A stretch of DNA of 47,609 nucleotides from Leyella stercorea DSM 18206 (GCF_000235885.1 NZ_JH379439.1:16356-63964), one strand, 5' to 3'; shown: positions 16,018 through 25,732, numbered from the stretch's first letter. Numbers and translations are program-made. The notes: generated by a model from the sequence alone, not told the origin.

Positions 16018-16968
16018 ATGAAAGCACTTACAAAGACCGATTTTCATTTCGAAGGTCAGAAAAACGTGTATCACGGAAAAGTTCGCGACGTGTATGACAT
16101 CAACGACGACGTGATCGTAATGGTAGCAACCGACAGAATCTCTGCGTTTGACGTAATCCTACCAAAGGGTATTCCGTTCAAAGGACAGGTTCTGAACCAG
16201 ATTGCAGCCAAGTTCCTTGATGCTACAACAGACATCTGCCCAAACTGGAAACTCGCTACACCAGACCCAATGGTTACCGTTGGTTTGAAATGCGAGGGTT
16301 TCCGAGTTGAAATGATCATCCGCTCTATCCTTACAGGCTCAGCTTGGCGCGCATACAAAGAGGGATGCCGCGAGCTTTGCGGCGTTAAGCTGCCAGAGGG
16401 TATGAAGGAAAACCAGCGATTCCCAGAACCTATCATCACTCCGACAACAAAAGCTGATGAGGGTCACGACCTCAATATATCTAAAGAGGAAATCATCGCT
16501 CAGGGCATCGTAAGTGCTGAGGACTACGCTGTAATGGAAGACTACACACGTCGTATCTTCCAGCGCGGACAGGAGATGGCTGCACAGCGCGGTCTTATCC
16601 TCGTTGACACTAAGTACGAGTTCGGCAAGCGCGATGGTAAGGTATATCTCATTGACGAGATTCACACTCCCGACTCTTCACGCTACTTCTATGCTGACGG
16701 CTACGAGGAGAAGTTTGAGAAGGGATTGCCACAGAAGCAGCTCTCGAAGGAGTTTGTACGCCAGTGGCTCATCGAGCATGACTTTATGAACGAACCCGGA
16801 CAGACAATGCCCGAAATCACAGACGAATATGCAGAGAGCGTAAGCGAACGTTATATCGAACTCTACGAGCACATCACTGGCGAGAAGTTCGACAAGACCG
16901 TTGAAGAGGGTGACATCGCAGCGCGCATCGAAAAGAACGTAGCCGACTACCTCGCTACACGTAAGTAG
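16018..16968 (+). CDS. purC: Phosphoribosylaminoimidazole-succinocarboxamide synthase
   Basis: 316 residues, a long form of SAICAR synthase, normal for Bacteroidota. It joins aspartate to CAIR using ATP in step 8 of IMP synthesis. Visible family segments are [20 protein letters not shown] at residues 21-40 (ATP-binding start), [38 protein letters not shown], and [20 protein letters not shown] followed by HTPDSSRY, the nucleotide and substrate loop. The gene follows phoH by 2 bases, so the two are one transcription unit. An imperfect but long hairpin follows (16980-17037). Confidence 0.97.
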   Translation: MKALTKTDFHFEGQKNVYHGKVRDVYDINDDVIVMVATDRISAFDVILPKGIPFKGQVLNQIAAKFLDATTDICPNWKLATPDPMVTVGLKCEGFRVEMIIRSILTGSAWRAYKEGCRELCGVKLPEGMKENQRFPEPIITPTTKADEGHDLNISKEEIIAQGIVSAEDYAVMEDYTRRIFQRGQEMAAQRGLILVDTKYEFGKRDGKVYLIDEIHTPDSSRYFYADGYEEKFEKGLPQKQLSKEFVRQWLIEHDFMNEPGQTMPEITDEYAESVSERYIELYEHITGEKFDKTVEEGDIAARIEKNVADYLATRK

Positions 16969-16979
16969 CAATACATAAT

Positions 16980-17037
16980 GGGTGCAGAATATTGGATGTT
17001 GGAGACTTGGTTCACCGACATCTGATATTCTACACCC
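16980..17037. other. Long imperfect hairpin after purC
   Basis: A 23-base arm beginning GGGTGCAGAATATTGGATG pairs with an arm ending TGATATTCTACACCC, with four symmetric mismatches and a 12-base loop. No T run follows, so termination is uncertain. It may be a processing hairpin or a short mobile-repeat relic. Confidence 0.5.
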
Positions 17038-17128
17038 TACATTATTATATATACATACATATTATCATATACACCAAGACATCGCTTCGCCAAATGTAGC
17101 GATAGGTGAAATATAACGAACAACAACA

Positions 17129-17866
17129 ATGGTTTACGGACAGGAAAAGATAAAGCCCTACAACGACAAAGAAGAAAAGGGGGCGCAGGTGGAACAGATG
17201 TTCGACAACATCGCACACTCGTATGACAAGCTCAACCACCGCCTGTCGTGGAACATTGACAAGTTGTGGCGCAAGAAAGCTCTCAACCGACTGAAAGCTT
17301 ACAAACCACAAAGCATTCTTGATATAGCTACGGGCACGGGCGACTTCGCCATACAGGCGGCACAGATACTGAAGCCGACGAAGGTGACGGGCACAGATAT
17401 CAGCGAGGGAATGATGAACGTGGGTAGGCAGAAGGTGAATACACTAAAGCTCGACAACGTGATATCGTTCGCCAAGGAAGACTGCATGGCACTCTCGTTC
17501 GAAGACAACACGTTTGACGCTGTGACTGCGGCTTTCGGCATACGCAACTTCCAGAACCTCGACCAGGGACTGCGCGAGATGTGCCGAGTGCTGAAGCCAG
17601 GCGGACACCTCTGCATCGTGGAGCTGACATCACCCGTTAGCTTTCCAATGAAGCAGTTATTCAAGATCTACTCGCACACAGTGCTACCAGTATACGGACG
17701 GCTCATCTCTGGCGACAGTATGGCTTACTCTTACCTCACGGCTACCATCGAGGCGTTCCCACAAGGCGAGCGAATGGTGGAGATACTGAAAGCGGCAGGC
17801 TTCGCCGAAGCTTCGTTCAAGCGAATGACACTCGGCATCTGCACACTCTATCTCGCAACAAAGTAA
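17129..17866 (+). CDS. menG: Demethylmenaquinone methyltransferase (MenG/UbiE)
   Basis: 245 residues, the usual size. A class I SAM-dependent methyltransferase that converts demethylmenaquinone to menaquinone, the last step of the quinone pathway in anaerobic Bacteroidota. Family signatures are [20 protein letters not shown] (about 26-45), SAM motif [17 protein letters not shown] (about 65-80), [18 protein letters not shown], and the post-motif [20 protein letters not shown]. The name ubiE is also used; menaquinone is the likely substrate since these bacteria lack ubiquinone. No clear promoter is visible; a period-8 array separates it from aroE. Confidence 0.95.
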   Translation: MVYGQEKIKPYNDKEEKGAQVEQMFDNIAHSYDKLNHRLSWNIDKLWRKKALNRLKAYKPQSILDIATGTGDFAIQAAQILKPTKVTGTDISEGMMNVGRQKVNTLKLDNVISFAKEDCMALSFEDNTFDAVTAAFGIRNFQNLDQGLREMCRVLKPGGHLCIVELTSPVSFPMKQLFKIYSHTVLPVYGRLISGDSMAYSYLTATIEAFPQGERMVEILKAAGFAEASFKRMTLGICTLYLATK

Positions 17867-17870
17867 AGTG

Positions 17871-18000
17871 TCAACACCCCATCACCATCTCACCATCTCA
17901 CCCCATCACCATCTCACCCCATCAACATCTCACCCCGTCAACACCTCACCCCGTCAACACCTCACCCCATCAACACCTCACCCCATCAACATCTCAACAT
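17871..18000. repeat. Period-8 repeat array between menG and aroE
   Basis: About 130 bases of CACCATCT, CACCCCAT, CAACACCT and CAACATCT octamers, many arranged as 16-base dimers (CACCCCGTCAACACCT occurs twice in a row). All of it is on one strand orientation; no strand switch is seen here. Confidence 0.85.
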
Positions 18001-18007
18001 TCATACT

Positions 18008-18754
18008 ATGGACAAGTACGGTTTAATCGGTTTCCCACTGGGACATTCCTTCTCCATCAGCTACTTCAACGAGAAGTTTACCAACGAGGGTATCAACGCT
18101 CGTTACATCAACTATGAGATTCCGCAGATAGAGGACTTGAAAGAGATACTCGCATCAAACCCAGAACTGTGCGGACTCAACGTCACTATCCCCTACAAGC
18201 AACAGGTAATACCCTACCTCGACGACCTTAGCCCCGAAGCACGCGCTATTGGTGCGGTCAACGTCATACGTGTGACACACAAGAATAAAAACGTTATACT
18301 GAAGGGATTTAACAGTGACGTAATCGGCTTCACACGTAGCATCGAGACAATGCTCGAACCTTACCATAAGAAGGCACTCATACTCGGCACTGGCGGTGCT
18401 TCGCTCGCCATCAACTACGGTCTCAAGTCGCTCGGACTTGAGACACTATTTGTGAGTCGTACGAAGAAGCCTGGCTGCATAACATACGAGGAGGTGACAC
18501 CAGAACTGATTAAGGAGTACAACGTCATCGTCAACTGCACCCCACTTGGCATGTACCCGAAGGCAGATACCTGTCCCAACCTGCCTTACGAGGAAATGGA
18601 TTGCCACACCATACTTTACGACCTCATCTACAATCCGGGCGAAACGCTTTTTATGAAGAAAGGCGCACGCTACGGGGCCAATACCAAGAACGGACTGGAG
18701 ATGCTGTTGCTGCAGGCATTCGCAAGCTGGGACTTCTGGCATTGCAATGAATAG
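18008..18754 (+). CDS. aroE: Shikimate dehydrogenase (NADP+)
   Basis: 248 residues, slightly shorter than the E. coli enzyme, as in other Bacteroidota. It reduces 3-dehydroshikimate to shikimate in aromatic amino acid synthesis. The N-terminus has YGLIGFPLGHSFSISYFNEK with the shikimate-binding Ser pair, then LNVTIPYKQQVIPYLDDL with the catalytic Lys, and GAVNVI. The NADP-binding Rossmann turn is LILGTGGASLAI. The C-terminal GLEMLLLQAFASWDFW closes the fold. It lies between menG and purM on the same strand, and the start is 8 bases after the end of the octamer array. Confidence 0.96.
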   Translation: MDKYGLIGFPLGHSFSISYFNEKFTNEGINARYINYEIPQIEDLKEILASNPELCGLNVTIPYKQQVIPYLDDLSPEARAIGAVNVIRVTHKNKNVILKGFNSDVIGFTRSIETMLEPYHKKALILGTGGASLAINYGLKSLGLETLFVSRTKKPGCITYEEVTPELIKEYNVIVNCTPLGMYPKADTCPNLPYEEMDCHTILYDLIYNPGETLFMKKGARYGANTKNGLEMLLLQAFASWDFWHCNE

Positions 18755-18837
18755 CCCTAAAAATAGGGTTGCCATAAGCAATAAATCACCGTAGACAATA
18801 AATCAAAACTCAGAAATAAAAATTCAAAACTCACAAT

Positions 18838-20007
18838 ATGGACACATCTAACAGATACATGATGCGCGGCGTAAGCGCAGCTAAAGAAGACGTACACAAC
18901 GCCATCAAGAACATCGACAAGGGTCTCTATCCGCAGGCATTCTGCAAAATTATCCCCGACATCCTCGGTGGCGACCCCGAATACTGCAACATCATGCACG
19001 CCGACGGTGCTGGCACAAAGTCGTCGCTCGCCTACATGTACTGGAAAGAGACTGGCGACCTCAGCGTATGGAAGGGCGTGGCTCAGGACGCTATCGTTAT
19101 GAACACCGACGACCTGCTCTGCGTGGGCGCAGTGGACAACATTCTCGTTTCGAGCACTATCGGACGCAACAAGATGGTTATCCCGGGTGAGGTTATCTCG
19201 GCTGTAATAAACGGCACCGACGAACTCCTCGAGGACTTGCGCAAAATGGGTGTAGGCGTTTACGCTACAGGCGGTGAGACAGCCGACGTTGGCGACCTTG
19301 TGCGCACTATCATCGTTGACTCTACCGTTACTTGCCGCATGAAACGCAGCGATGTCATTGACAACGCAAACATCCGCCCTGGCGACGTAATCGTAGGTTT
19401 GGCTTCATTTGGTCAGGCTACATACGAGAAGCAATACAACGGCGGTATGGGTTCTAACGGACTCACCAGCGCTCGCCACGACGTGTTCTCGAAGTATCTC
19501 GCCGAGAAGTATCCGGAAAGCTACGACCACGCTGTACCAGAGGAACTCGTATATAGCGGCGGCTGCCGTCTTGACGACAAAGTAGAGGGTGCACCGGTCA
19601 CAGCCGGACAGCTCGTTCTCTCGCCGACACGCACATACGCTCCTGTCATCAAGCGTCTGCTCGACGAGCTGCGTCCGGAAATACATGGCATGGTTCACTG
19701 CACTGGCGGTGCACAAACCAAGGTGCTGCACTTCGTTGGCGAGAATTGTCGCGTAATCAAGGACAACATGTTCCCTATTCCACCGCTGTTCCGCCTCATT
19801 CAGGAGCAGAGCCACACCGACTGGAAGGAGATGTACAAGGTGTTCAACATGGGTCACCGCATGGAGATTTACGTACGTCCAGAGGTTGCTGAGCAGGTTA
19901 TTGCAATAAGCAAGAGCTTCAACATCGACGCACAGATCGTAGGACGCATCGAAGAGGGCGAACGCTCGCTCCTCATCAAGTCTGAATACGGAGAGTTCGA
20001 ATATTAG
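18838..20007 (+). CDS. purM: Phosphoribosylformylglycinamidine cyclo-ligase (AIR synthase)
   Basis: 389 residues, the longer PurM-like form found in Bacteroidota. It closes the imidazole ring of AIR in step 5 of IMP synthesis, using ATP. Visible are HADGAGTKSSLAYMYWKE near residues 58-75 (the conserved D-x-x-G-T-K substrate loop), DAIVMNTDDLLCVGA, YATGGETADVGDL, and GLASFGQATYEKQYNGGMGS, a Gly-rich insertion of this subfamily. The C-terminal half holds VHCTGGAQTKVLHF and NMGHRMEIYV. The 83-base leader contains AAAACTCA-type short repeats. A second purine gene, purC, lies 1.9 kb upstream but not in the same operon. Confidence 0.93.
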   Translation: MDTSNRYMMRGVSAAKEDVHNAIKNIDKGLYPQAFCKIIPDILGGDPEYCNIMHADGAGTKSSLAYMYWKETGDLSVWKGVAQDAIVMNTDDLLCVGAVDNILVSSTIGRNKMVIPGEVISAVINGTDELLEDLRKMGVGVYATGGETADVGDLVRTIIVDSTVTCRMKRSDVIDNANIRPGDVIVGLASFGQATYEKQYNGGMGSNGLTSARHDVFSKYLAEKYPESYDHAVPEELVYSGGCRLDDKVEGAPVTAGQLVLSPTRTYAPVIKRLLDELRPEIHGMVHCTGGAQTKVLHFVGENCRVIKDNMFPIPPLFRLIQEQSHTDWKEMYKVFNMGHRMEIYVRPEVAEQVIAISKSFNIDAQIVGRIEEGERSLLIKSEYGEFEY

Positions 20008-20012
20008 TAAGA

Positions 20013-20228
20013 AGTTGTTATGTTGAGGTGGTGAGGTGGTGAGATAAGATGGTGATGTGGTGAGATGTTGAGGTGTTGACATATCTCACCATAACAACAC
20101 CACAACATCTCAACACCTCAACGCCACAACACCTCAACATCTCAACATAACAACACCACAACACCTCAACATCTCACCATAACAACACCACAACACCTCA
20201 CCATAACAACATAACACCATCTCAACAT
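20013..20228. repeat. Large period-8 strand-switching array
   Basis: About 215 bases. The left part (20013-20079) uses G-rich octamers such as GAGGTGGT and GAGATGTT. The right part (20081-20228) uses the complementary CAACACCT, CAACATCT and CACCATAA types. The switch occurs at CATATCTCACCA, the same motif as at the switch near 1475. The halves could form a long multi-branched fold-back between purM and prfA. Confidence 0.85.
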
Positions 20229-20240
20229 TAAATTTGACAA

Positions 20241-21353
20241 ATGGCAGAAAACAATAATATATTAGAAAAACTCGACGGACTGGAGGCACGTTATGAGGAA
20301 GTATCAACCCTCATTACCGACCCTTCTGTAATCGCCGACCAGCAGCGTTACGTGAAACTGACAAAGGAGTATAAAGACCTTGAGGACATTATGAAACTCC
20401 GTCAGCAGTATATCAATTGTCTTAACGGCATTGCCGAGGCTAAGGATATCATCATGAACGAGCAGGATGCGGAGATGAAGGAGATGGCACGTGAGGAGCT
20501 CGCCACAAACGAAGAACTCCAGCCAAAACTCGAGGAAGAAATAAAGATAGCTCTTGTACCGAAAGATCCAGAGGACGCAAAGAACGTACAGATGGAGATT
20601 CGTGCCGGTACGGGTGGCGACGAGGCTTGTCTCTTTGCTGGCGAAATATTCATGATGTACAAGAAGTACTGCGAGTCGAAGGGCTGGACAGTGTCTGTCA
20701 CAAGCGAGAGCGAAGGTGCTGTAGGCGGTTTCAAGGAAATCTGCTTCGCAGTAAGTGGCGACAACGTGTACGGCACACTGAAGTATGAGTCGGGCGTTCA
20801 CCGCGTACAGCGTGTGCCGGTTACCGAGTCGAACGGACGTATGCAAACCTCTGCAGCAACCGTAGCCGTACTTCCTGAGGCAGACCCATTCGAGGTAAAT
20901 ATCAACGAGGGCGAAATCAAGTGGGACCCCTTCCGCTCTTCAGGCGCAGGTGGACAGAACGTAAACAAGGTCGAATCGGGTGTACGTGCCCGCTATATGT
21001 GGAAGAACCCTAACACTGGCGAGGTTGAGGAAATTCTCATCGAGTGTACCGAGACCCGCGACCAGCCTAAAAACAAGGAGAGAGCACTTGCACGTCTGCG
21101 TACATACATCTATGACAAGGAGCACCAGAAATACGTTGACGACATTGCCAACCGCCGTAAGACTCTCGTCTCTACCGGCGACCGCTCTGCAAAGATACGT
21201 ACATACAACTTCCCACAGGGCCGTGTCACCGACCATCGTATCGGCATGACCGTGTACGACCTCCCAGGCTTCATGGGCGGAAACATCCAGCAGATGATTG
21301 ACGCACTCACCGTGGCAGAGAATGCGGAGAAGATGAAAGAGAATGAATTGTAA
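20241..21353 (+). CDS. prfA: Peptide chain release factor 1
   Basis: 370 residues, the normal length. RF1 recognises UAA and UAG stop codons and triggers peptide release on the ribosome. The anticodon-like tripeptide region reads RVQRVPVTESNGR, i.e. PVT in place of the more common PAT of RF1 (not the SPF of RF2). The catalytic GGQ loop is FRSSGAGGQNVNKVESGVR near residues 230-250, where the Gln is the target of PrmC methylation. The N-terminal coiled region (about 5-100) and C-terminal TDHRIGMTVYDLPGFM are as expected. pyrF follows after 26 bases and is probably co-transcribed. Confidence 0.97.
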   Translation: MAENNNILEKLDGLEARYEEVSTLITDPSVIADQQRYVKLTKEYKDLEDIMKLRQQYINCLNGIAEAKDIIMNEQDAEMKEMAREELATNEELQPKLEEEIKIALVPKDPEDAKNVQMEIRAGTGGDEACLFAGEIFMMYKKYCESKGWTVSVTSESEGAVGGFKEICFAVSGDNVYGTLKYESGVHRVQRVPVTESNGRMQTSAATVAVLPEADPFEVNINEGEIKWDPFRSSGAGGQNVNKVESGVRARYMWKNPNTGEVEEILIECTETRDQPKNKERALARLRTYIYDKEHQKYVDDIANRRKTLVSTGDRSAKIRTYNFPQGRVTDHRIGMTVYDLPGFMGGNIQQMIDALTVAENAEKMKENEL

Positions 21354-21379
21354 GAATCAATTTATAAAAAACAATTACT

Positions 21380-22207
21380 ATGAACAGATCAGAATTAGTA
21401 AACCAGATAAAGACAAAGCGCTCATTCCTCTGCGTAGGTCTTGACACCGACTTGAAGAAGGTGCCGCAGCACATCCTCAACGACGAGGATCCAATCTTCG
21501 CTTTCAACAAGGCCATCATCGACGCAACCGCCGACTACTGCGTGTCGTACAAGCCTAACCTCGCATTCTACGAGGCGTTCGGCGTGAAGGGACTCATCTC
21601 TTTTGAGAAGACCATCAAGTACTTGAAGGAGAATTATCCCAACCACTTCATCGTGGCTGACGCAAAGCGTGGCGATATCGGCAACACAAGTGCTATGTAT
21701 GCTCGCACATTCTTCGACGAGTACGATGTCGACTCGCTCACCGTGGCTCCGTACATGGGCGAAGACAGCGTAACACCATTTCTCGGCTACAAGGACAAGT
21801 GGGTTATACTGCTCGCTCTGACCAGCAACAAGGGTAGCCACGACTTCCAGCTCACAGAGGGCAAGGACGGTGAGCGTCTGTTTGAGAAGGTACTACGCAC
21901 ATCTCAGCAGTGGGGTGACAAGGAGAACATGATGTATGTTGTAGGTGCTACTCAAGGCCGTATGTTCGAGGATATCCGCAAGATTGTCCCCGACCACTTC
22001 CTGCTCGTTCCTGGTGTTGGTGCTCAGGGTGGTTCGCTTGAGGAAGTATGCAAATATGGTATGAACGCTGACTGCGGACTACTCGTCAACAGTTCACGTG
22101 GCATCATCTACGCTTCTAACGGCGAAGACTTCGCCACCGTCGCAGCAGAGAAGGCAAAGGAACTGCAGATACAGATGGATGCAGAACTGAAAAAACACGG
22201 CATTTAA
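21380..22207 (+). CDS. pyrF: Orotidine 5'-phosphate decarboxylase
   Basis: 275 residues, the size of the type 2 subfamily. It decarboxylates OMP to UMP in the last step of pyrimidine synthesis. The TIM-barrel active-site motif is [17 protein letters not shown] (around residue 96-112), with the catalytic Asp-Lys-x-x-Asp set. Other family segments are [27 protein letters not shown] and the phosphate-binding [14 protein letters not shown] and [11 protein letters not shown]. It lies 26 bases after prfA and is followed by a small terminator and then the lpx cluster with its own -7 box. Confidence 0.96.
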   Translation: MNRSELVNQIKTKRSFLCVGLDTDLKKVPQHILNDEDPIFAFNKAIIDATADYCVSYKPNLAFYEAFGVKGLISFEKTIKYLKENYPNHFIVADAKRGDIGNTSAMYARTFFDEYDVDSLTVAPYMGEDSVTPFLGYKDKWVILLALTSNKGSHDFQLTEGKDGERLFEKVLRTSQQWGDKENMMYVVGATQGRMFEDIRKIVPDHFLLVPGVGAQGGSLEEVCKYGMNADCGLLVNSSRGIIYASNGEDFATVAAEKAKELQIQMDAELKKHGI

Positions 22208-22228
22208 AGCCTTGCACATGGCTTTTTT
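22206..22228 (+). terminator. Intrinsic terminator after pyrF
   Basis: A short stem AAAGCC / GGCTTT with an 8-base loop followed by T residues, starting at the stop codon of pyrF. Weak stem but good T run. Confidence 0.6.
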
Positions 22229-22303
22229 CGCCAAAACTGATGTATTTTCAGACAAAATTGAGAAATAAGTATTGTTAAAAAGCATAATGTAAATTTATTT
22301 TCT

Positions 22304-22311
22304 TACATTTG
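22304..22311 (+). promoter_or_regulatory. -7 element upstream of the lpx cluster
   Basis: TACATTTG matches TAnnTTTG exactly, 60 bases before lpxD. A clear -33 TTG is not found at the usual spacing (the nearest TTG is 28 bases away). Confidence 0.5.
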
Positions 22312-22370
22312 CAACATCTATAGAAAACTATCATCTATATATTTGCAAGAATAACATAGAAAAGACAGAA

Positions 22371-23408
22371 ATGGAATTTACAGCAGAACAGATAGCGAGC
22401 GTTATTGGCGGTCGCATAGAGGGCAACAAGGATGCCAAAATCAACACCTTCGCAAAGATTGAAGAAGGTGTTGAGGGTGCTATTTCTTTCCTCTCTAATC
22501 CGAAATACACACATTATATCTACGACACGAAGTCGTCTGTAGTGATTGTCAACAACGATGTGGAACTTGAACATCCCGTTCAGGCTACACTGATACGCGT
22601 TGACAACGCATACGAGTGTATTGCCAAACTGCTCCAAATCTACGAAGCAAGCAAGCCTAAAAAGACAGGCATAGCTCCACAAGCATACGTCTCACCGACA
22701 GCAAAGCTCGGCAAGGACTGCTATGTAGGTCCGTTCGCATGCATCGGTGACAACACCGTTGTAGGCGACAACTGCCAGATCTATCCTCACGCTGTCATCG
22801 GCGACAACGTAAAGATGGGCAGCGGTTGTCTCATCTACCCCAACGCCACCATCTATCAGGGCTGTAAGCTCGGCAACAATGTGACACTTCACGCTGGTAG
22901 CGTAATCGGTTCAGACGGATTCGGCTTCGCTCCTAACGCCGATGGTTACGACAAGATACCACAAATAGGCATCGTAACAATCGAGGACAATGTAGAAATT
23001 GGTGCAAACACTTGCGTCGATCGCTCTACTATGGGCTCTACCTTCATCCGTAAGGGTGTGAAACTTGACAACCTTGTGCAGGTTGCTCACAACGTAGAGA
23101 TTGGCGAAAACACCGTGATGTCTGCACAAGTAGGCATTGCGGGTAGCACAAAGGTTGGCTCATGGTGTATGTTCGGCGGTCAGGTAGGCTTGGCAGGACA
23201 CATCACAATCGGCGACCGCACACTCCTCGGCGCACAGTCGGGCGTACCGGGCAGCTTGAAAGGCAACGAAGAGCTCATCGGCACACCACCAATGCCACAG
23301 CGACAGTACTTCAAGTCGCAGGCAGTGTTCCGCCGTCTACCCGATATGTACAAAGACTTGAACGACCTGAAGAAGGAGATGGAGTTGCTCAAGAACAACG
23401 AAAAATAA
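22371..23408 (+). CDS. lpxD: UDP-3-O-(3-hydroxyacyl)glucosamine N-acyltransferase
   Basis: 345 residues. It adds the second hydroxyacyl chain, from acyl-ACP, to the amino group of UDP-glucosamine in lipid A synthesis. The N-terminal ~100 residues form the uridine-binding domain ([34 protein letters not shown]). A left-handed beta-helix of hexapeptide repeats covers about 105-310. The catalytic His lies in [15 protein letters not shown], and [19 protein letters not shown] is the family's conserved loop. It is the first gene of lpxD-lpxC/fabZ-lpxA, with an 18-base gap to the next gene. Confidence 0.97.
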   Translation: MEFTAEQIASVIGGRIEGNKDAKINTFAKIEEGVEGAISFLSNPKYTHYIYDTKSSVVIVNNDVELEHPVQATLIRVDNAYECIAKLLQIYEASKPKKTGIAPQAYVSPTAKLGKDCYVGPFACIGDNTVVGDNCQIYPHAVIGDNVKMGSGCLIYPNATIYQGCKLGNNVTLHAGSVIGSDGFGFAPNADGYDKIPQIGIVTIEDNVEIGANTCVDRSTMGSTFIRKGVKLDNLVQVAHNVEIGENTVMSAQVGIAGSTKVGSWCMFGGQVGLAGHITIGDRTLLGAQSGVPGSLKGNEELIGTPPMPQRQYFKSQAVFRRLPDMYKDLNDLKKEMELLKNNEK

Positions 23409-23426
23409 ACAACAAACAATATAATA

Positions 23427-24812
23427 ATGTCAAAACAAAAGACACTCAAAGGCAGTTTCTCTTTGTGTGGCAAAGGTCTGCACACCGGATTGAGCCTAAC
23501 CGTCACGTTCAATCCCGCACCCGAGAACACTGGCTATAAGATACAGCGCATCGATCTCGATGGTATGCCTGTCATACAGGCTATCGCCGAGAACATTATA
23601 GACACACAGCGTGGCACCGTTTTGGGTAAAGGCGACATACGCATCTCTACAATAGAGCATGGTATGGCAGCCCTTTATGCTATGGGCATCGACAACTGTC
23701 TTATTCAGGTGAATGGTCCTGAGTTCCCTATCCTTGATGGTAGTGCAGCACTATATGTTGACAAAATCAACGAGGTGGGCATTGAAGAGCAGAACGCTCC
23801 TAAGGATTGGTACATCATTCGCCACAAGATTGAGGTGAAGGACGAAGAGACGGGTTCGTGCATCACCATCCTTCCCGACGAGGAGTTCTCGCTCACAGCT
23901 ATGTGCTCGTTCAACTCAAAGTTTGTCAGCTCACAGTTTGCCACACTCGACTGCATTGATAAGTTCGCTACAGACATAGCTCCTGCGCGCACCTTCGTAT
24001 TCGTACGCGACATTGAGCCGTTATTGAAGGCTAACCTCATTAAGGGTGGCGACCTCGACAACGCTATCGTTATCTACGAGATGCAGACCACACAGGAGCG
24101 TCTCGACTCCTTGGCAGACATGATTAACGTGGAGCGTCGCGACGCTACAGAGTTAGGTTACATACAGCACAAGCCACTCGTATGGGACAACGAGTGCACA
24201 CGCCACAAGTTGCTCGATGTAATCGGCGACATGGCACTCATCGGCAAGCCTATCAAGGGACGCATCATCGCTACCCGCCCTGGTCATACCATCAACAATA
24301 AGTTTGCACGTCTCATGCGTCGCGAAATTCGTAAACACGAGATTCAGGCTCCTATTTACGATCCTAACGAGGCACCGCTGATGGACAACATCCGCATTCG
24401 CGAACTTCTTCCGCACCGCTATCCGATGCAACTGGTAGACAAAGTGATTAGTCTCGGTGCTACAAGCATCGTAGGCGTGAAGAACATCACCGCCAACGAG
24501 CCGTTCTTCGTAGGCCACTTCCCACAGGAGCCAGTGATGCCAGGTGTGCTTCAGATTGAGGCAATGGCACAGTGTGGCGGTCTGTTGGTACTCAACACGC
24601 TCGAAGAGCCAGAGCGTTGGTCTACCTACTTTATGAAGATTGACGACGTGAAGTTCCGCCAGAAAGTAGTTCCGGGCGACACGCTTCTCTTCAAAGTTGA
24701 CCTGTTGGCACCGCTACGTCATGGTATCTCATCGATGAAGGGATACGTATTCGTTGGCGACCACGTAGTGTCGGAGGCTACATTCACAGCACAGATTGTT
24801 AAGAACAAGTAA
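23427..24812 (+). CDS. lpxC-fabZ: Fused UDP-3-O-acyl-GlcNAc deacetylase / 3-hydroxyacyl-ACP dehydratase
   Basis: 461 residues, a fusion typical of Bacteroidota. Residues 1-300 are LpxC, the zinc deacetylase that commits the cell to lipid A. The zinc ligands are seen as ISTIEHGMAALYAMG and HKLLDVIGDMALIGKP, and the late His in RPGHTINN. Residues about 315-461 are FabZ, the dehydratase of fatty acid elongation, with the hot-dog fold motifs LLPHRYPMQLVDKV (catalytic His) and GHFPQEPVMPGVLQIEAMAQ (catalytic Glu). Fusing the two couples lipid A and fatty acid flux. It starts 18 bases after lpxD. A perfect 17-base hairpin separates it from lpxA. Confidence 0.97.
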   Translation: MSKQKTLKGSFSLCGKGLHTGLSLTVTFNPAPENTGYKIQRIDLDGMPVIQAIAENIIDTQRGTVLGKGDIRISTIEHGMAALYAMGIDNCLIQVNGPEFPILDGSAALYVDKINEVGIEEQNAPKDWYIIRHKIEVKDEETGSCITILPDEEFSLTAMCSFNSKFVSSQFATLDCIDKFATDIAPARTFVFVRDIEPLLKANLIKGGDLDNAIVIYEMQTTQERLDSLADMINVERRDATELGYIQHKPLVWDNECTRHKLLDVIGDMALIGKPIKGRIIATRPGHTINNKFARLMRREIRKHEIQAPIYDPNEAPLMDNIRIRELLPHRYPMQLVDKVISLGATSIVGVKNITANEPFFVGHFPQEPVMPGVLQIEAMAQCGGLLVLNTLEEPERWSTYFMKIDDVKFRQKVVPGDTLLFKVDLLAPLRHGISSMKGYVFVGDHVVSEATFTAQIVKNK

Positions 24813-24816
24813 TTAA

Positions 24817-24860
24817 TAAGTTGACGAGTTGACATGGCAAAGAGTCAACTCGTCAACTTA
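24817..24860. other. Perfect 17-bp hairpin between lpxC-fabZ and lpxA
   Basis: The arms TAAGTTGACGAGTTGAC (24817-24833) and GTCAACTCGTCAACTTA (24844-24860) are exact inverted repeats around a 10-base loop. Each arm is itself a period-8 repeat (GTTGACGA GTTGAC), linking it to the octamer arrays elsewhere. No T run follows, so it may be a processing, stability or attenuation element inside the lpx operon. It also creates an artificial N-terminal extension of the lpxA frame. Confidence 0.85.
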
Positions 24861-24875
24861 AAACATATAATCAAG

Positions 24876-25646
24876 ATGAATCAAATCAGTCCTTTAGCAT
24901 ACGTACATCCCGAAGCAAAGCTTGGCGATAACAATATCATCGGCCCGTTCTGCTACATCGATCGTGATGTAGAAATCGGCGATAACAACGTGATGCAGAA
25001 TAGTGTTACAATACATGTTGGAGCACGCATCGGCAGCAACAACGAGTTCTTCCCCGGAGCGAGTATCTCTACAAAGCCACAAGACTTGAAGTTCCGTGGC
25101 GAGGAGACCACCTGTATCGTCGGTGACAACAACTCTATCCGCGAGAACGTAACAATCTCGCGTGGCACAGCATCAAAGGGCAAAACTGTTGTAGGCTCCA
25201 ACAACTTGCTTATGGAGAATATGCACGTAGGACACGACTGCAAACTCGGAAGCGGACTGATCATCGGCAACTCTACGAAGCTCGCTGGCGAAGTAGTAGT
25301 TGACGACAATGCAATCCTCTCTGGTAGCGTGCTCGTTCATCAGTTCTGCCACATCGGTGGCTACGTGATGGTGCAGGGCGGTTCGCGCTCACCGATGGAC
25401 ATTCCGCCGTACATCATCGCAGGTCGCGACCCTCTGAAGTACTGCGGTCTGAACCTCGTTGGTCTGCGTCGCCGCGGATTTAGCAACGAGCAGATTGACC
25501 TAATCCACAACACCTACCGCCTCCTCTACAACACCGGCACACTCAAGGAGGGCATCGAGGAAGTGCGCAAGACACTGCCTATGACAAAGGAAGTGGAGTA
25601 CATACTCAACTTCGTAGAGAATTCACAGCGCGGAATTATACGATAA
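24876..25646 (+). CDS. lpxA: Acyl-ACP--UDP-N-acetylglucosamine O-acyltransferase
   Basis: 256 residues from the ATG at 24876 (MNQISPLAYVHPEAKLGDNN), close to the 262 of E. coli. An in-frame ATG at 24834 would add 14 residues encoded by a hairpin and is rejected. The enzyme transfers 3-hydroxyacyl from ACP to UDP-GlcNAc, the first step of lipid A synthesis. The N-terminal ~190 residues are hexapeptide-repeat beta-helix; the catalytic His is residue 120 in LLMENMHVGHDCKLGS. The C-terminal helical domain begins near GLNLVGLRRRGFSNEQ. It is the last gene of the lpx cluster. Confidence 0.96.
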   Translation: MNQISPLAYVHPEAKLGDNNIIGPFCYIDRDVEIGDNNVMQNSVTIHVGARIGSNNEFFPGASISTKPQDLKFRGEETTCIVGDNNSIRENVTISRGTASKGKTVVGSNNLLMENMHVGHDCKLGSGLIIGNSTKLAGEVVVDDNAILSGSVLVHQFCHIGGYVMVQGGSRSPMDIPPYIIAGRDPLKYCGLNLVGLRRRGFSNEQIDLIHNTYRLLYNTGTLKEGIEEVRKTLPMTKEVEYILNFVENSQRGIIR

Positions 25647-25655
25647 AACATAGGA

Positions 25656-25679
25656 GGGTATGGCATCCCTGCCATACCC
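25656..25679. repeat. REP-like palindrome after lpxA
   Basis: GGGTATGGCA / TGCCATACCC arms with a 4-base loop, flanked by GGAG and CACGCC. It lies 10 bases after the lpxA stop codon. Confidence 0.85.
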
Positions 25680-25732
25680 ACGCCACCTCAAACATTGGAG
25701 GGTAGGCACCCCTTAATACATGAGGGTATGAC

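Noticed and set aside
24834..24875. 14-residue N-terminal extension of LpxA
   Set aside because: Encoded by a perfect hairpin; MNQISPLAYVHP matches the normal LpxA start.
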